From NCBI GenBank assembly GCA_022616415.1, contig JAKEEU010000065.1:1-64000 (forward strand): a stretch of 64,000 nt of DNA, given 5' to 3'. The stretch comes from Candidatus Zhuqueibacterota bacterium. GTDB taxonomy: Bacteria > Zhuqueibacterota > Zhuqueibacteria > Zhuqueibacterales > Zhuqueibacteraceae. Shown in pieces: positions 16,800-24,437 of this stretch. The position numbers were made by a program, and so were the translations under genes. Below the pieces are notes generated by a model that had not been told where the DNA came from, ran no database searches, and worked only from the letters and a program-made list of their open reading frames with translations. Position 1 is the stretch's first letter. Every line of letters starts with the position of its first letter.

Positions 16800-17204
16800 A
16801 TGTTGGTCATCGATGCGGCGCTTTCTGATAAGGATGTTCTCAAACCGCTGCAAAAATTGATGAATACACGTTCCATTCGAGACGTCCGTCCTTACGAAGT
16901 GGTTAAGGACGATCGTGTTCCAGTATTGTTACGAACATTAACCTCTCCGACTTTCATTACTACCGATGAAGCAGGCTTTTGGCATCGCCACTTATGCAGC
17001 GACTCCTATTGCATTTTCTGTTTTGCCTTGAGTGACCCTCAACAAGAGTTGATACCATCTTTATTGCGTCGGTTGTTGCGATTGCCCGAATTCAAAACTA
17101 AAGCTAACCGTATCGGTAAGGTTGTGCGGGTGAGTTTGGCCAACATCAAATACTATCAACTCGGCGATGCAAAGCTTCATGCGTTAGCTTGGCCCAAAAG
17201 ATGA
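16800..17204 (+). CDS. DUF5615/PIN-like putative toxin
   Basis: 134 residues, starting 3 bases after the stop of the DUF433 gene, so probably translationally linked. The pattern L-V-I-D-A-A-L-S-D-K-D-V at the start, R-D-V-R-P-Y-E-V-V-K-D-D-R-V-P near residue 28, T-F-I-T-T-D-E-A-G-F-W near 50 and Y-C-I-F-C-F-A-L near 70 fit a DUF5615-like PIN fold, with D5, D43 and D55 as plausible metal ligands. Such proteins are paired with DUF433 antitoxins and are presumed RNases. Activity is not shown by sequence. Confidence 0.75.
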   Translation: MLVIDAALSDKDVLKPLQKLMNTRSIRDVRPYEVVKDDRVPVLLRTLTSPTFITTDEAGFWHRHLCSDSYCIFCFALSDPQQELIPSLLRRLLRLPEFKTKANRIGKVVRVSLANIKYYQLGDAKLHALAWPKR

Positions 17205-17217
17205 TAATGAGGTAAAT

Positions 17218-17493
17218 ATGCCCCAAAAAAGAAATGGCCGTTTGAAAAAACGTCGCTTGAAAAAACGCCTCGAGATCGGCCAGCATCTCGTGCGCGATCC
17301 TGAAATCTATCACGGTGAATTGACGTTCAGAGGCACACGCGTGCCGGTGAGCGTTGTGCTGGCTTATGCTGCAAAAGGCATGAGTGTAACACGTCTCCGG
17401 CGGAATTGGCCGGAAGTTTCGGAAGAAGCAATTCTGGAAGCGCTGGTATTGGCGAAGGAAGCACTTATTGAAAAGTACCGGCGGGCAGCCTGA
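17218..17493 (+). CDS. DUF433 antitoxin, copy 2 (no toxin of its own)
   Basis: 91 residues, same length as the gene at 16522 and nearly identical in the first 60 residues (shared L-V-R-D-P-E-I-Y-H-G-E-L-T-F and G-T-R-V-P-V-S-V-V-L-A-Y). The last third differs (V-T-R-L-R-R-N-W-P-E-V). It starts 13 bases after the PIN-like gene, behind ATGAGGTAAAT, a copy of the leader of the first gene. No toxin follows; the next gene is unrelated, so it is either an orphan copy or a second regulator of the same toxin. Confidence 0.85.
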   Translation: MPQKRNGRLKKRRLKKRLEIGQHLVRDPEIYHGELTFRGTRVPVSVVLAYAAKGMSVTRLRRNWPEVSEEAILEALVLAKEALIEKYRRAA

Positions 17494-17524
17494 CAATTTT
17501 TTCAGCAGTTACCAGAAAGCTCCT

Positions 17525-17548
17525 GCCACGGCTTGGCCGTGGTATTTT
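17525..17548 (+). terminator. probable terminator after the DUF433 module
   Basis: CCACGGC and GCCGTGG form a 7-bp stem with a TTG loop, followed by TATTTTGA. The T-run is short, so strength is uncertain. Confidence 0.55.
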
Positions 17549-17568
17549 GAAATATTCGCGTCTTAGAC

Positions 17569-18156
17569 ATGAAAAGAAAATCGAAAACACATGTCTCAAA
17601 AGTAACTTTACCGTTAATTGTTGCCGAAACCGCCGCAGACCCAATCGCTTCACCGTTTCGCGCGCAGGCGTTGAACGAGCTTTCGGAGCATGATTTCGAG
17701 ACGTTGCTGGAGCAAAAAGCTGCTTTCGAGGAATTTTGGAATGGGGAAGATTTGCGGTTATCCAATCGCTACAAAACAAATGAACGCAACGGCAAGCAGT
17801 TGATAACCGATCGCTTGACCGGCTTGACTTGGCAGCGGTCCGGCTCACCCCATTCCTTGTCCTTCGCCGAGGCCGAACAGTATGTCAACGATTTAAACAA
17901 GCAGCGTTTCGCCGGCCACGGAACCTGGCGCTTGCCAATACTGGATGAAGCCATGTCATTGATGATGCCATACAAAGATGATGGCGCGTTGTACATTGAT
18001 TCAATGTTTGATCAAACGCAGCAGGCGATTTGGACAGAAGAAGAAACTTTTGAGGGGACGAGGTGGGTGGTTACTTTCTGTATTGGTAATTGCTACGTAC
18101 CTATCGCCTCACATTACTATGTTCGTGCCGTGCGGGGGGAATATTGGACGCCGTAA
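17569..18156 (+). CDS. DUF1566 (Lcl C-terminal) domain protein
   Basis: 195 residues. After a poorly conserved first 75 residues, the DUF1566 pattern appears: L-I-T-D-R-L-T-G-L-T-W-Q-R-S-G-S, F-A-E-A-E-Q-Y-V-N-D-L-N, F-A-G-H-G-T-W-R-L-P-I-L-D-E-A, L-Y-I-D-S-M-F-D, I-W-T-E-E-E and the end Y-V-R-A-V-R-G. This is a C-type-lectin-like fold seen in surface and regulatory proteins. There is no obvious signal peptide. The function is unknown. Confidence 0.8.
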   Translation: MKRKSKTHVSKVTLPLIVAETAADPIASPFRAQALNELSEHDFETLLEQKAAFEEFWNGEDLRLSNRYKTNERNGKQLITDRLTGLTWQRSGSPHSLSFAEAEQYVNDLNKQRFAGHGTWRLPILDEAMSLMMPYKDDGALYIDSMFDQTQQAIWTEEETFEGTRWVVTFCIGNCYVPIASHYYVRAVRGEYWTP

Positions 18157-18159
18157 ACC

Positions 18160-18606
18160 ATGAAAGCGCTTGTTCGTTGCAAGCCGCCGCTTTTTGTAGC
18201 CTGTTTGATTGTGCACATTTTTCTATTCGGTTGCGGACTATTTAAAACGAGCGAGCGAAACGATTCTTCTACAAATAAGGACAAGCAAATGAGCCGGAGT
18301 AATTTGCAGCAAGTTTATGTCGATACGCCGCCAGCCGCCGCAAAAATCGTTGGCCGCAAAGCCACTATTAAAGTGAGCGGCCATTTGCCCAATCCGGCCT
18401 ACCAGCTCGATCATCTCGCCGTCAACGTGCGCGGCAAAGTCATTGAAGTGACGCCGCTGGCGCAGCACGACCCGGGAAAGATCGTCGCGCAGATGCTCGT
18501 GCCGTTTACCGGCTCGATCGAGGTCGAAGTGCCGGAGGCGGGCGAATATACTGTGCGGGTGTTGGGGCGCTCACAGACGGTCGAAACCAAACTCAAAGTG
18601 AAATGA
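18160..18606 (+). CDS. putative lipoprotein with beta-sandwich-like domain
   Basis: 148 residues. The N-terminus has K-A-L-V-R-C-K, a hydrophobic run and lipobox L-F-G-C (Cys about residue 25). The remainder from about 60 has alternating strands (A-T-I-K-V-S-G-H-L, H-L-A-V-N-V-R-G-K-V-I-E-V-T-P, I-E-V-E-V-P-E-A-G-E-Y-T-V-R-V-L-G), as in a small Ig-like sandwich. It starts 4 bases after the DUF1566 gene stop, so they are probably co-transcribed. Family unknown. Confidence 0.65.
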   Translation: MKALVRCKPPLFVACLIVHIFLFGCGLFKTSERNDSSTNKDKQMSRSNLQQVYVDTPPAAAKIVGRKATIKVSGHLPNPAYQLDHLAVNVRGKVIEVTPLAQHDPGKIVAQMLVPFTGSIEVEVPEAGEYTVRVLGRSQTVETKLKVK

Positions 18607-18729
18607 GCCGTGCGGGTCCATCATTTACATCTGGAAAACTCCAAACCACGCCGGATGTCGTGTTTTGTGATGGACAGGCATCGCCCATCCACGCCAGTTG
18701 GCTTTGCCTGCCATTTGGGTTTGCGTCTG

Positions 18730-19404
18730 CTAGCGCAGCAGCTCTTTTATTGAATCTAAAACGTCAATATAAAAGTTTCCACCCATTTTACGAAAAATTT
18801 GAAAAGGCTGATCAGGAGCCCCAAAGAAAGGTCGCAAAGTCCAGCCAAGCTGGCTGCCCACGAATCCATACAAAATAATCCAAAGCTTTAAAATGTGCGC
18901 GCGTATTCCTATTCCCTCCGGATTGTCTTGGGAGATGAACCGCATTCCTTGATAAAAAAACGTGAGCCCTAACACACCCGCAATCGAAAAAATCGTCACA
19001 TTCAATATTTTAAAGAAAAGATAATGATCAGTCGTTATCATGAAAAAAAATGTCACCGGAGCAAAGCCCAATAATATGACGCTGATGACTGCTATTGCAC
19101 TGAGCAACAATACAAAGTATTGTCCAAAACTCTTGTTGCTGCCAAACAGCGTTCCAAAAACATATAATGTGGGAAAACAAACAATCAAAGTGAGCAGGTA
19201 AAAAATCGGCAATTTGATTCCCGCAGATATGGCTTGCAGAACACCATTAAATGCGCCAATAATGAATCCATAAACTGCAAAAAATACCGAAATGGCCATT
19301 AGCAGCGATGAAATTTTGCTTCCGAGGTCAACTTTCCCCTCAACTGCTTTAAAAAAAGCCTCACGATTTTGAATAATGGTGAATGGTAATGAAAAGGGAT
19401 TCAT
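18730..19404 (-). CDS. YIP1-family membrane protein
   Basis: 224 residues from the ATG at 19402-19404 (an in-frame extension adds six residues). Five hydrophobic segments are visible, at about residues 30-55, 68-88, 95-120, 130-150 and 160-180. The arrangement N-P-F-S-L-P-F-T-I-I-Q-N-R-E-A-F-F at the start and the loop-separated helices are like bacterial Yip1-domain proteins. It lies convergent to the gene at 18160 and in the same direction as the broken lipoprotein gene upstream. Role unknown. Confidence 0.65.
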   Translation of the reverse strand: MNPFSLPFTIIQNREAFFKAVEGKVDLGSKISSLLMAISVFFAVYGFIIGAFNGVLQAISAGIKLPIFYLLTLIVCFPTLYVFGTLFGSNKSFGQYFVLLLSAIAVISVILLGFAPVTFFFMITTDHYLFFKILNVTIFSIAGVLGLTFFYQGMRFISQDNPEGIGIRAHILKLWIILYGFVGSQLGWTLRPFFGAPDQPFQIFRKMGGNFYIDVLDSIKELLR

Positions 19405-19442
19405 ATTTTTTCTCCATAACATGGTTCCATGTCGAAATAAAC

Positions 19443-19843
19443 CTATGGGACTCTTGCTTTCAACGATTGGTATTTTTCGCAGGCCTCTTGCTCGCCCAGA
19501 TCGCAGGCCTTCCGGGCATCCGGAAGAGCGGATTTGAGATCGCCTTTATGGTAGTAGCTGCCTCCTCATTTTGAACGTCCTGCTCGAAGGCCTTCTGATA
19601 GGATTCCAAAAGTGTGTTCAGCTCCTGGTATTTCCCCTTCTGCAAGAGAGTGCGAATACGCCCGTTGGCCAAGAGCTCAGTATCCGATATTTGCCGTGGA
19701 CTTGCAAGCAGTGAGGCGGAATTTTTTCGATGGCTCTTTGCTGCCGGGGATTCTGCCTTGGCAGCATCTTCCCTCTTATTGATGCAACCAAACAGAAATA
19801 GGCTAAGCAAGAGAACGAGGCTAAAGAGATTTCGTTCGCACAT
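19443..19843 (-). pseudogene. lipoprotein gene with Sel1-like tail, frameshifted
   Basis: From the ATG at 19841-19843 (or 19849) the product has a signal peptide with lipobox L-F-G-C and a helix Y-Q-E-L-N-T-L-L-E-S-Y-Q-K-A-F-E. After the codons for N-E-E-A-A (about 19557) the frame degenerates and ends at a TGA near 19460. Reading one base off gives Y-Y-H-K-G-D-L-K-S-A-L-P-D-A-R-K-A-C-D-L-G, E-Q-E-A-C-E-K-Y-Q-S-L and a stop TAG at 19443-19445, a perfect TPR/Sel1-type ending. One base has been lost near 19556, so the gene is frameshifted, unless this is a sequencing error. Confidence 0.8.
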
Positions 19844-20075
19844 GCGCATTGCCTTTCATCATAGATATCAGCCGAGCAAATCATCATGAAAACTTTACTT
19901 TCTGCTCCTTGGTGCGGCTCTGCTAAAGATTCTGCTGGATTTTGAAGAGATTCTGTTCTATATTTAATTGAATGCTTTGCCTCATTTCTTTTTTCATACC
20001 CGCAAAAAACTCGAATGCAGAAGAAATAATCTTAGGTTTCGTTTGCAAATCAAGATCTCAACTCAGACTCCAATT

Positions 20076-21023
20076 ATGACCGGACTCTTTTACCACCCAG
20101 CCTGCCTGTTGCATGATAACGGTCCCGGCCACCCCGAGTGTCCGAATCGACTCAAAGTTATTCACGAACATCTCGAAAAATCCGATCTCCTCCGCAAGGT
20201 TCAACGCTTCGAGCCGCAGCCGGCGGATCTTGAAACGCTTGCTTTCGTGCATCCGCGAGATTATATTGAGAGCATAGAGCGCCATTGTGCCGCCGCGGGA
20301 AACGGACGGGTGAGGTTGGATGCGGATACGTCTGTGTGCAAGGATTCATTTGCAGCCGCGCGGCTTGCGGTCGGCGCTGCGGTTGAAGCCGTGGGCAAAG
20401 TGAGTCGTGGCGAGCTGCGCAACGCTTTTTGTGCGGTGCGGCCGCCGGGCCATCATGCCGAGCGAGATACGGCAATGGGCTTTTGTCTCTTCAACAACGT
20501 GGCGATCGCAGCGGAATGGCTGATTCGGCAGAAACGCGCCGAACCGATTCTCATTATCGACTGGGACGTGCATCACGGCAACGGCATACAGCATATTTTT
20601 TACGAGCGCGGCGAGGTTTTTTATTTGAGCCTGCACCAATGGCCGTTATATCCGGGAACCGGCCGCGCCGATGAAACGGGGGAGGGAAAAGGCAAGGGCG
20701 CGACGCTGAACATACCGCTGCCGCCGGCAACGCCGGAGCAAAAATATCTCGACATTTTTTTTAAAACAACGGAAGAAATTTTCAAAAATTTCAAGCCGGA
20801 GTTTGTCTTGATCTCGGCCGGTTTCGATGCGCATCGCGACGACCCGCTTGCCAACTTGATGCTGACTGAAGCTGGTTTTAGCAAGATGACCGACTGGGTG
20901 GCGGAATTGGCAAAGGATTATTGCGGCGGCCGCCTCATGTCGATTCTCGAGGGCGGCTATAATTTGACGGCGCTGGCAGGTTCAGCGGCTGCGCATACGG
21001 AGATATTATCGAAATCGGAATGA
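20076..21023 (+). CDS. histone deacetylase family hydrolase (AcuC-like)
   Basis: 315 residues from ATG 20076; family N-termini begin with a similar T-G-L-F-Y-H-P, so the open extension to 19968 is not used. Zinc hydrolase motifs are complete: RPPGHHAE near 142 (catalytic His pair), F-C-L-F-N-N-V-A, I-I-D-W-D-V-H-H-G-N-G near 180 (zinc Asp and His), and I-S-A-G-F-D-A-H-R-D-D-P-L near 265 (zinc Asp). The end has the L-E-G-G-Y-N-L motif. It should remove acyl groups from lysines or small amines such as acetylpolyamines; the substrate is not indicated. Confidence 0.93.
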   Translation: MTGLFYHPACLLHDNGPGHPECPNRLKVIHEHLEKSDLLRKVQRFEPQPADLETLAFVHPRDYIESIERHCAAAGNGRVRLDADTSVCKDSFAAARLAVGAAVEAVGKVSRGELRNAFCAVRPPGHHAERDTAMGFCLFNNVAIAAEWLIRQKRAEPILIIDWDVHHGNGIQHIFYERGEVFYLSLHQWPLYPGTGRADETGEGKGKGATLNIPLPPATPEQKYLDIFFKTTEEIFKNFKPEFVLISAGFDAHRDDPLANLMLTEAGFSKMTDWVAELAKDYCGGRLMSILEGGYNLTALAGSAAAHTEILSKSE

Positions 21024-21342
21024 ATAATCGAAATGACCACCTTCAGTGTGTTGAGGTCAGGAGGAGGCTACACGTGTAGGAAATCCTGTTTAAATTCAAG
21101 ATTATTACTGGCAACAAAAAAGATTCTTTCAGAATGACATCTTCTTTATTATTCAACACAACGGGACGAGTCACAACCAAATTTTACCACTAAGACACAA
21201 AGGCACTAAGTTTTTTTCTTGGTGTCTTCGTGCCTTGGTGGTCAGAAAAGCTTTGCTTTTTTTGCAAAGATTTTACTTGTAACAGAATATACTCGTTCAA
21301 CTGGCTAACAGGCCAACCGGCTAACCAAGAAACAGGCTTGCA
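21024..21342 (+). other. 319-bp intergenic region with repeats
   Basis: No gene. It contains a fragment of the 120-bp palindromic element (about 21116-21140), the CACTAAG palindrome at 21187-21243, a hairpin AAAGC...GCAAAG around 21247-21268 with a T-run, and the repeated words GGCTAAC/GGCCAACC near 21302-21325 just before pcm. Confidence 0.6.
21187..21243. repeat. CACTAAGACACAAAGG-type palindrome
   Basis: CCACTAAGACACAAAGGCAC on the left is matched by GTGTCTTCGTGCCTTGGTGG on the right around a T-run. This is a known type of widespread intergenic repeat (tandem 'ACTAAGACACNAAGGC' words in inverted halves). Here one copy lies between two unrelated genes. Confidence 0.8.
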
Positions 21343-22023
21343 ATGAATTGGCAGTGGTGGGAAGAAAATCCGTCCAGCGAAGCTGAATATGCCGCGAAGC
21401 GGCTCCGCATGGTGAATGCGCAGATCGAGCGGCGTGGCATTCGTGACCGGCGCGTCATCGAGGCGATGCGCGCGGTGCCGCGCCATTTGTTCGTGCCGGA
21501 GCGTTTCCGCTTTATGGCTTACGACGACTCGCCGGTTCCCATCGGCTTCGAGCAGACGATCTCGCAGCCGTACATCGTGGCGTACATGCTGCAATCGCTC
21601 AAGCTCACCGGCATCGAGAAAGTGCTGGAGATCGGCACCGGCTCCGGCTATCAATCCGCCCTGCTGGCGCGGCTGAGCGAAAAAGTATACACGATTGAAA
21701 TCATTCAAGAGTTGGCGACACGCGCCGAAGCGATGATCGATCAACTCGGTCTTTCGAATGTCAAAATACAGTGTGGCGATGGCTATCTCGGCTGGCCGAA
21801 AGCCGCGCCCTTCGATCGCGTCGTCGTTTCCGCGGCGCCGGGCCAGGTGCCACATCCTCTCGTCGAGCAGCTTCAGTCCGGCGGCCGGATGATTTTGCCG
21901 CTCGGCGATTTCGACCAACAGTTGTTGCTGATCCACAAAACGGCAACGAACAAAATTTTTCGGCGCAAGCTCGTGCCGGTCAAATTTGTGCCGATGACGG
22001 GATTGGCGGAGAAAATAAACTGA
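21343..22023 (+). CDS. pcm: protein-L-isoaspartate O-methyltransferase
   Basis: 226 residues. Pcm methylates isoaspartyl residues of damaged proteins. Visible: M-V-x-x-Q-I-E-R-R-G-I-R-D near residue 23, P-R-H-L-F-V-P-E near 45, the substrate loop I-G-F-E-Q-T-I-S-Q-P-Y-I-V-A-Y-M, SAM motif I V-L-E-I-G-T-G-S-G-Y-Q-S-A-L-L-A near 92, and G-D-G-Y-L-G-W near 145. The C-terminal sheet ends with V-P-M-T-G. The rpiB-like gene starts 2 bases after its stop, so the two are probably in one operon. Confidence 0.95.
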   Translation: MNWQWWEENPSSEAEYAAKRLRMVNAQIERRGIRDRRVIEAMRAVPRHLFVPERFRFMAYDDSPVPIGFEQTISQPYIVAYMLQSLKLTGIEKVLEIGTGSGYQSALLARLSEKVYTIEIIQELATRAEAMIDQLGLSNVKIQCGDGYLGWPKAAPFDRVVVSAAPGQVPHPLVEQLQSGGRMILPLGDFDQQLLLIHKTATNKIFRRKLVPVKFVPMTGLAEKIN

Positions 22024-22025
22024 GC

Positions 22026-22727
22026 ATGCCGGCGAACCAACCCAACGCATCTCGCGCTAACCGCGGCAAACAAGTTCTCACTGAGCGTGAGGTCTTGCAA
22101 GCCTGGCATGAGAAAAAGTCGTCTATCGCCGTGCCGGCAAAAATGCTGATTACTCCAGCGGCGCGCGACGCGGCAAAAGTGCGCAAGATCGAGCTGCGCC
22201 GCGAAGGTGAAGCGGAGAAGGCGAGTTTCACAACCGCCCCGTCATCGGCTCTGGTGGAACCGCCAGCGAGCGGGATCGTGGCGATCGGCGCGGATCACGG
22301 CGGTTATACGCTGAAAGAGCAAATCAAAACGCATTTGCGCGAGCTGGGTTATCGCTTTCAAGATTTTGGCACGTTCAGCGAAGCGCCGGTGGATTATCCC
22401 GATGTCGCCGAGGCGGTTGCAACCGAGGTGGCAAACGGCAAGGCGTGGCGCGGCATCATCATTGACGGCGCCGGCATCGGGTCGGCAATCGCTGCCAACA
22501 AGATTCCCGGCGTGCGCGCGGCCAATTGCCACGATCTTTACACGGCGCGCAACAGCCGCGAACACAACAACGCTAACGTGCTGACCTTGGGCAGCCGCAA
22601 TCTCGGCATCGACATCGTGAAGGAAGTCGTGCAGGTTTGGCTGGCCACCGGCTTCGGCGGCGGCCGCCATCTCCGCCGGGTGGAAAAAATCGGCGCGTTG
22701 GAGAAAAAATTTCTCGCCGCCAAATGA
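22026..22727 (+). CDS. rpiB: RpiB/LacAB-family isomerase with N-terminal extension
   Basis: 233 residues. Residues about 85-230 are an RpiB-type sugar-phosphate isomerase: I-G-A-D-H-G-G-Y-T-L-K, Y-P-D-V-A-E, A-N-K-I-P-G-V-R-A-A and N-S-R-E-H-N-x-A-N-V-L-T-L-G. The usual catalytic Cys of the C-G-T-G loop is replaced by Asp (I-I-I-D-G-A-G-I-G). Residues 17-60 are an extra domain, L-T-E-R-E-V-L-Q-A-W then I-A-V-P-A-K-M-L-I-T-P-A-A-R-D-A-A, of the kind seen in proteins of bacterial microcompartment loci (EutT/EutQ-like N-terminal pieces). ATG 22026 follows the pcm stop by 2 bases. The substrate may not be ribose-5-phosphate. Confidence 0.85.
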   Translation: MPANQPNASRANRGKQVLTEREVLQAWHEKKSSIAVPAKMLITPAARDAAKVRKIELRREGEAEKASFTTAPSSALVEPPASGIVAIGADHGGYTLKEQIKTHLRELGYRFQDFGTFSEAPVDYPDVAEAVATEVANGKAWRGIIIDGAGIGSAIAANKIPGVRAANCHDLYTARNSREHNNANVLTLGSRNLGIDIVKEVVQVWLATGFGGGRHLRRVEKIGALEKKFLAAK

Positions 22728-22798
22728 AACCTGGGATGTATGTATTCGTTTATAGTATTAGCTTGCAAGCGCTTGAATTAACTTAACGCGAGTTTACT

Positions 22799-23587
22799 GT
22801 GAACGAAGAAATCAAAAATTCGCCCAACCCCGAAGCGGGCAAACGCCGTTTGTATCGCTCCGTCGTCAATCGCCGTATCGCCGGCGTTTGCGGCGGCGTG
22901 GCGGAATATTTTAACATCGATCCTCTGATCGTTCGCCTGGTTTGGTTTTTCAGCATTTTTGCCCACGGCGTCGGCTTGTTCGCCTACATCGCGGCGTGGA
23001 TCATCATTCCGGAGGGCCATCAAACGGCGTCGGCGGCCCCGCCGGCAAAGCCACAAAGCAACCAGTATATCTGGGGCGGAATTTTGATCGTGCTCGGTTT
23101 CATTTTTCTCGCGGAGCGGCTCGAGTGGGATTTTTTGGTGCCATGGCGCTGGCATTATATTTTGCCGTACTGGTTTAATTGGGGCGTGGCCTTTTCGGTT
23201 TTTGTCATTTTGCTCGGTGTGATGCTGATCTTTCGCTCCAGCGGCAGCGCCACCAAATCTTCGGAAATCGTCGCCACGCCATTCGTGCCTCCGGCGCAGA
23301 CCCCATCAGCGGAAACCACCGGTATTCCTCCTCAAGGCGAAACGCCTCCTGCGATGAGCGAAAAACGCTTGGTTCGGACGTTGGGCGATCGCATGATCGG
23401 CGGCGTTTGCGGCGGGATCGCCAAATATTTCAACATTGATCCGTCGTTGGTTCGCATCGGGTTCGTGCTCCTGACCATCTTCAGCGGGATGATTTTCGGC
23501 ATCGTCACCTACATTGTGATGATGATCGTGGTGCCGGAAGAAAGCCCTACGGCAAAAGATTCCGTGACACCAGTAGGCAATGTTTAA
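22799..23587 (+). CDS. membrane protein with two PspC domains
   Basis: 262 residues from GTG 22799. Two PspC domains flank a central membrane part: the first (residues 17-75) has L-Y-R-S-V-V-N-R-R-I-A-G-V-C-G-G-V-A-E-Y-F-N-I-D-P, the second (about 190-248) has L-V-R-T-L-G-D-R-M-I-G-G-V-C-G-G-I-A-K-Y-F-N-I-D-P. Each is followed by a hydrophobic helix. The middle has two more helices (about 90-106 and 127-143). PspC domains sense or bind envelope-stress partners; two in one protein is unusual. A LiaF-like gene follows in the same direction. Confidence 0.88.
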   Translation: MNEEIKNSPNPEAGKRRLYRSVVNRRIAGVCGGVAEYFNIDPLIVRLVWFFSIFAHGVGLFAYIAAWIIIPEGHQTASAAPPAKPQSNQYIWGGILIVLGFIFLAERLEWDFLVPWRWHYILPYWFNWGVAFSVFVILLGVMLIFRSSGSATKSSEIVATPFVPPAQTPSAETTGIPPQGETPPAMSEKRLVRTLGDRMIGGVCGGIAKYFNIDPSLVRIGFVLLTIFSGMIFGIVTYIVMMIVVPEESPTAKDSVTPVGNV

Positions 23588-23678
23588 TCGTTTTTGTTAA
23601 TTTGTGTCAAACCTGGTTTTGGGTTTTTATTATATGTTTTCTCAAAACCCGGATTGCAAATGTGCGAGGTGGATGATT

Positions 23679-24170
23679 ATGAGAGATCGTCGAGGATCGC
23701 TCGTCGGCGGATTGATTTTGATTCTGTTCGGGGTTGGCATGCTGCTGAATCGCCTGCACGTGCGCATGCCCGACTGGGAAGTGACTTACCCTTTCATATT
23801 CGTGCTGTTGGGATTGGCCTCGGCGTATCGCATTCGCGGCCGTGGCCATACTGACGGCGTATTTGGCACGGTGTTTTTCCTCAGTCTCGGCGCTTTTTTT
23901 ATTCTGCGCAATTTCGATTTCATTCCTTATTTTCATTCCTGGCCGATCTTCCCGATCGCGGTCGGTTTGGGCATGATCGCGCCAATCATCTTCGTGCCCA
24001 ACCGTTGGGGTGTGATCATCCCCGGGGCTGCGCTGGTTGCCTTCGGCGTCGCGCTGCTCTTTGAAGAACTGGATTATTGGTATTTTTACGACGTCGTCAA
24101 GTTCTGGCCGGTGATTTTAATTGCCTTCGGGATCGGCATCGTGCTGAACGGATTGCGGCGGCGGGCATAA
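23679..24170 (+). CDS. small multi-helix membrane protein, LiaF/LiaI-like
   Basis: 163 residues from ATG 23679, preceded by GAGGTGG. The start could also be 23673 or an upstream TTG at 23604, but those extensions are weak. Pairs of hydrophobic helices separated by short loops, with I-L-F-G-V-G-M-L-L-N near 15 and W-P-x-x-F-P-I-A-V-G-L-G-M near 90 and W-P-V-I-L-I-A-F-G-I-G near 145, match the DUF5668 / LiaI-LiaF-TM type. It follows the PspC gene, as in envelope-stress loci of other bacteria. The C-terminal LiaF domain is missing. Confidence 0.72.
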   Translation: MRDRRGSLVGGLILILFGVGMLLNRLHVRMPDWEVTYPFIFVLLGLASAYRIRGRGHTDGVFGTVFFLSLGAFFILRNFDFIPYFHSWPIFPIAVGLGMIAPIIFVPNRWGVIIPGAALVAFGVALLFEELDYWYFYDVVKFWPVILIAFGIGIVLNGLRRRA

Positions 24171-24198
24171 TGCCGCCGGCTTTTGCTTTTTGCTCGCC

Positions 24199-24226
24199 AA
24201 GCCTCCCCGGAGGGAGGCTTTTTTAT
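24199..24226 (+). terminator. Rho-independent terminator
   Basis: AAGCCTCCC (24199-24207), loop CGGA, GGGAGGCTT (24212-24220), then TTTTATTTT. A perfect 9-bp stem that closes the PspC/LiaF-like operon. Confidence 0.93.
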
Positions 24227-24437
24227 TTTCACCCTCCGTCCGCGTCTGTCCATTTGATCCGCGTTCGTCCGTGTTTTCGCGTTCGCAAAGCGCCGGAATG
24301 CCGCTATATTATCTTGTTAACGGCTTGGAATTTCCACGGCTGGCAAGTGGCCTCGCCACGGCGTTCGCCGGGAGATTCGCGCCCGTATCGAGTTAAGGCT
24401 GAAGTGAGATTATCCGGACGCTTTCCCGAGGTCGAAA

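Noticed and set aside
18603..18878. 91-codon frame overlapping the end of the YIP1-like gene
   Set aside because: Overlaps a convincing membrane protein on the other strand and lacks any motif.
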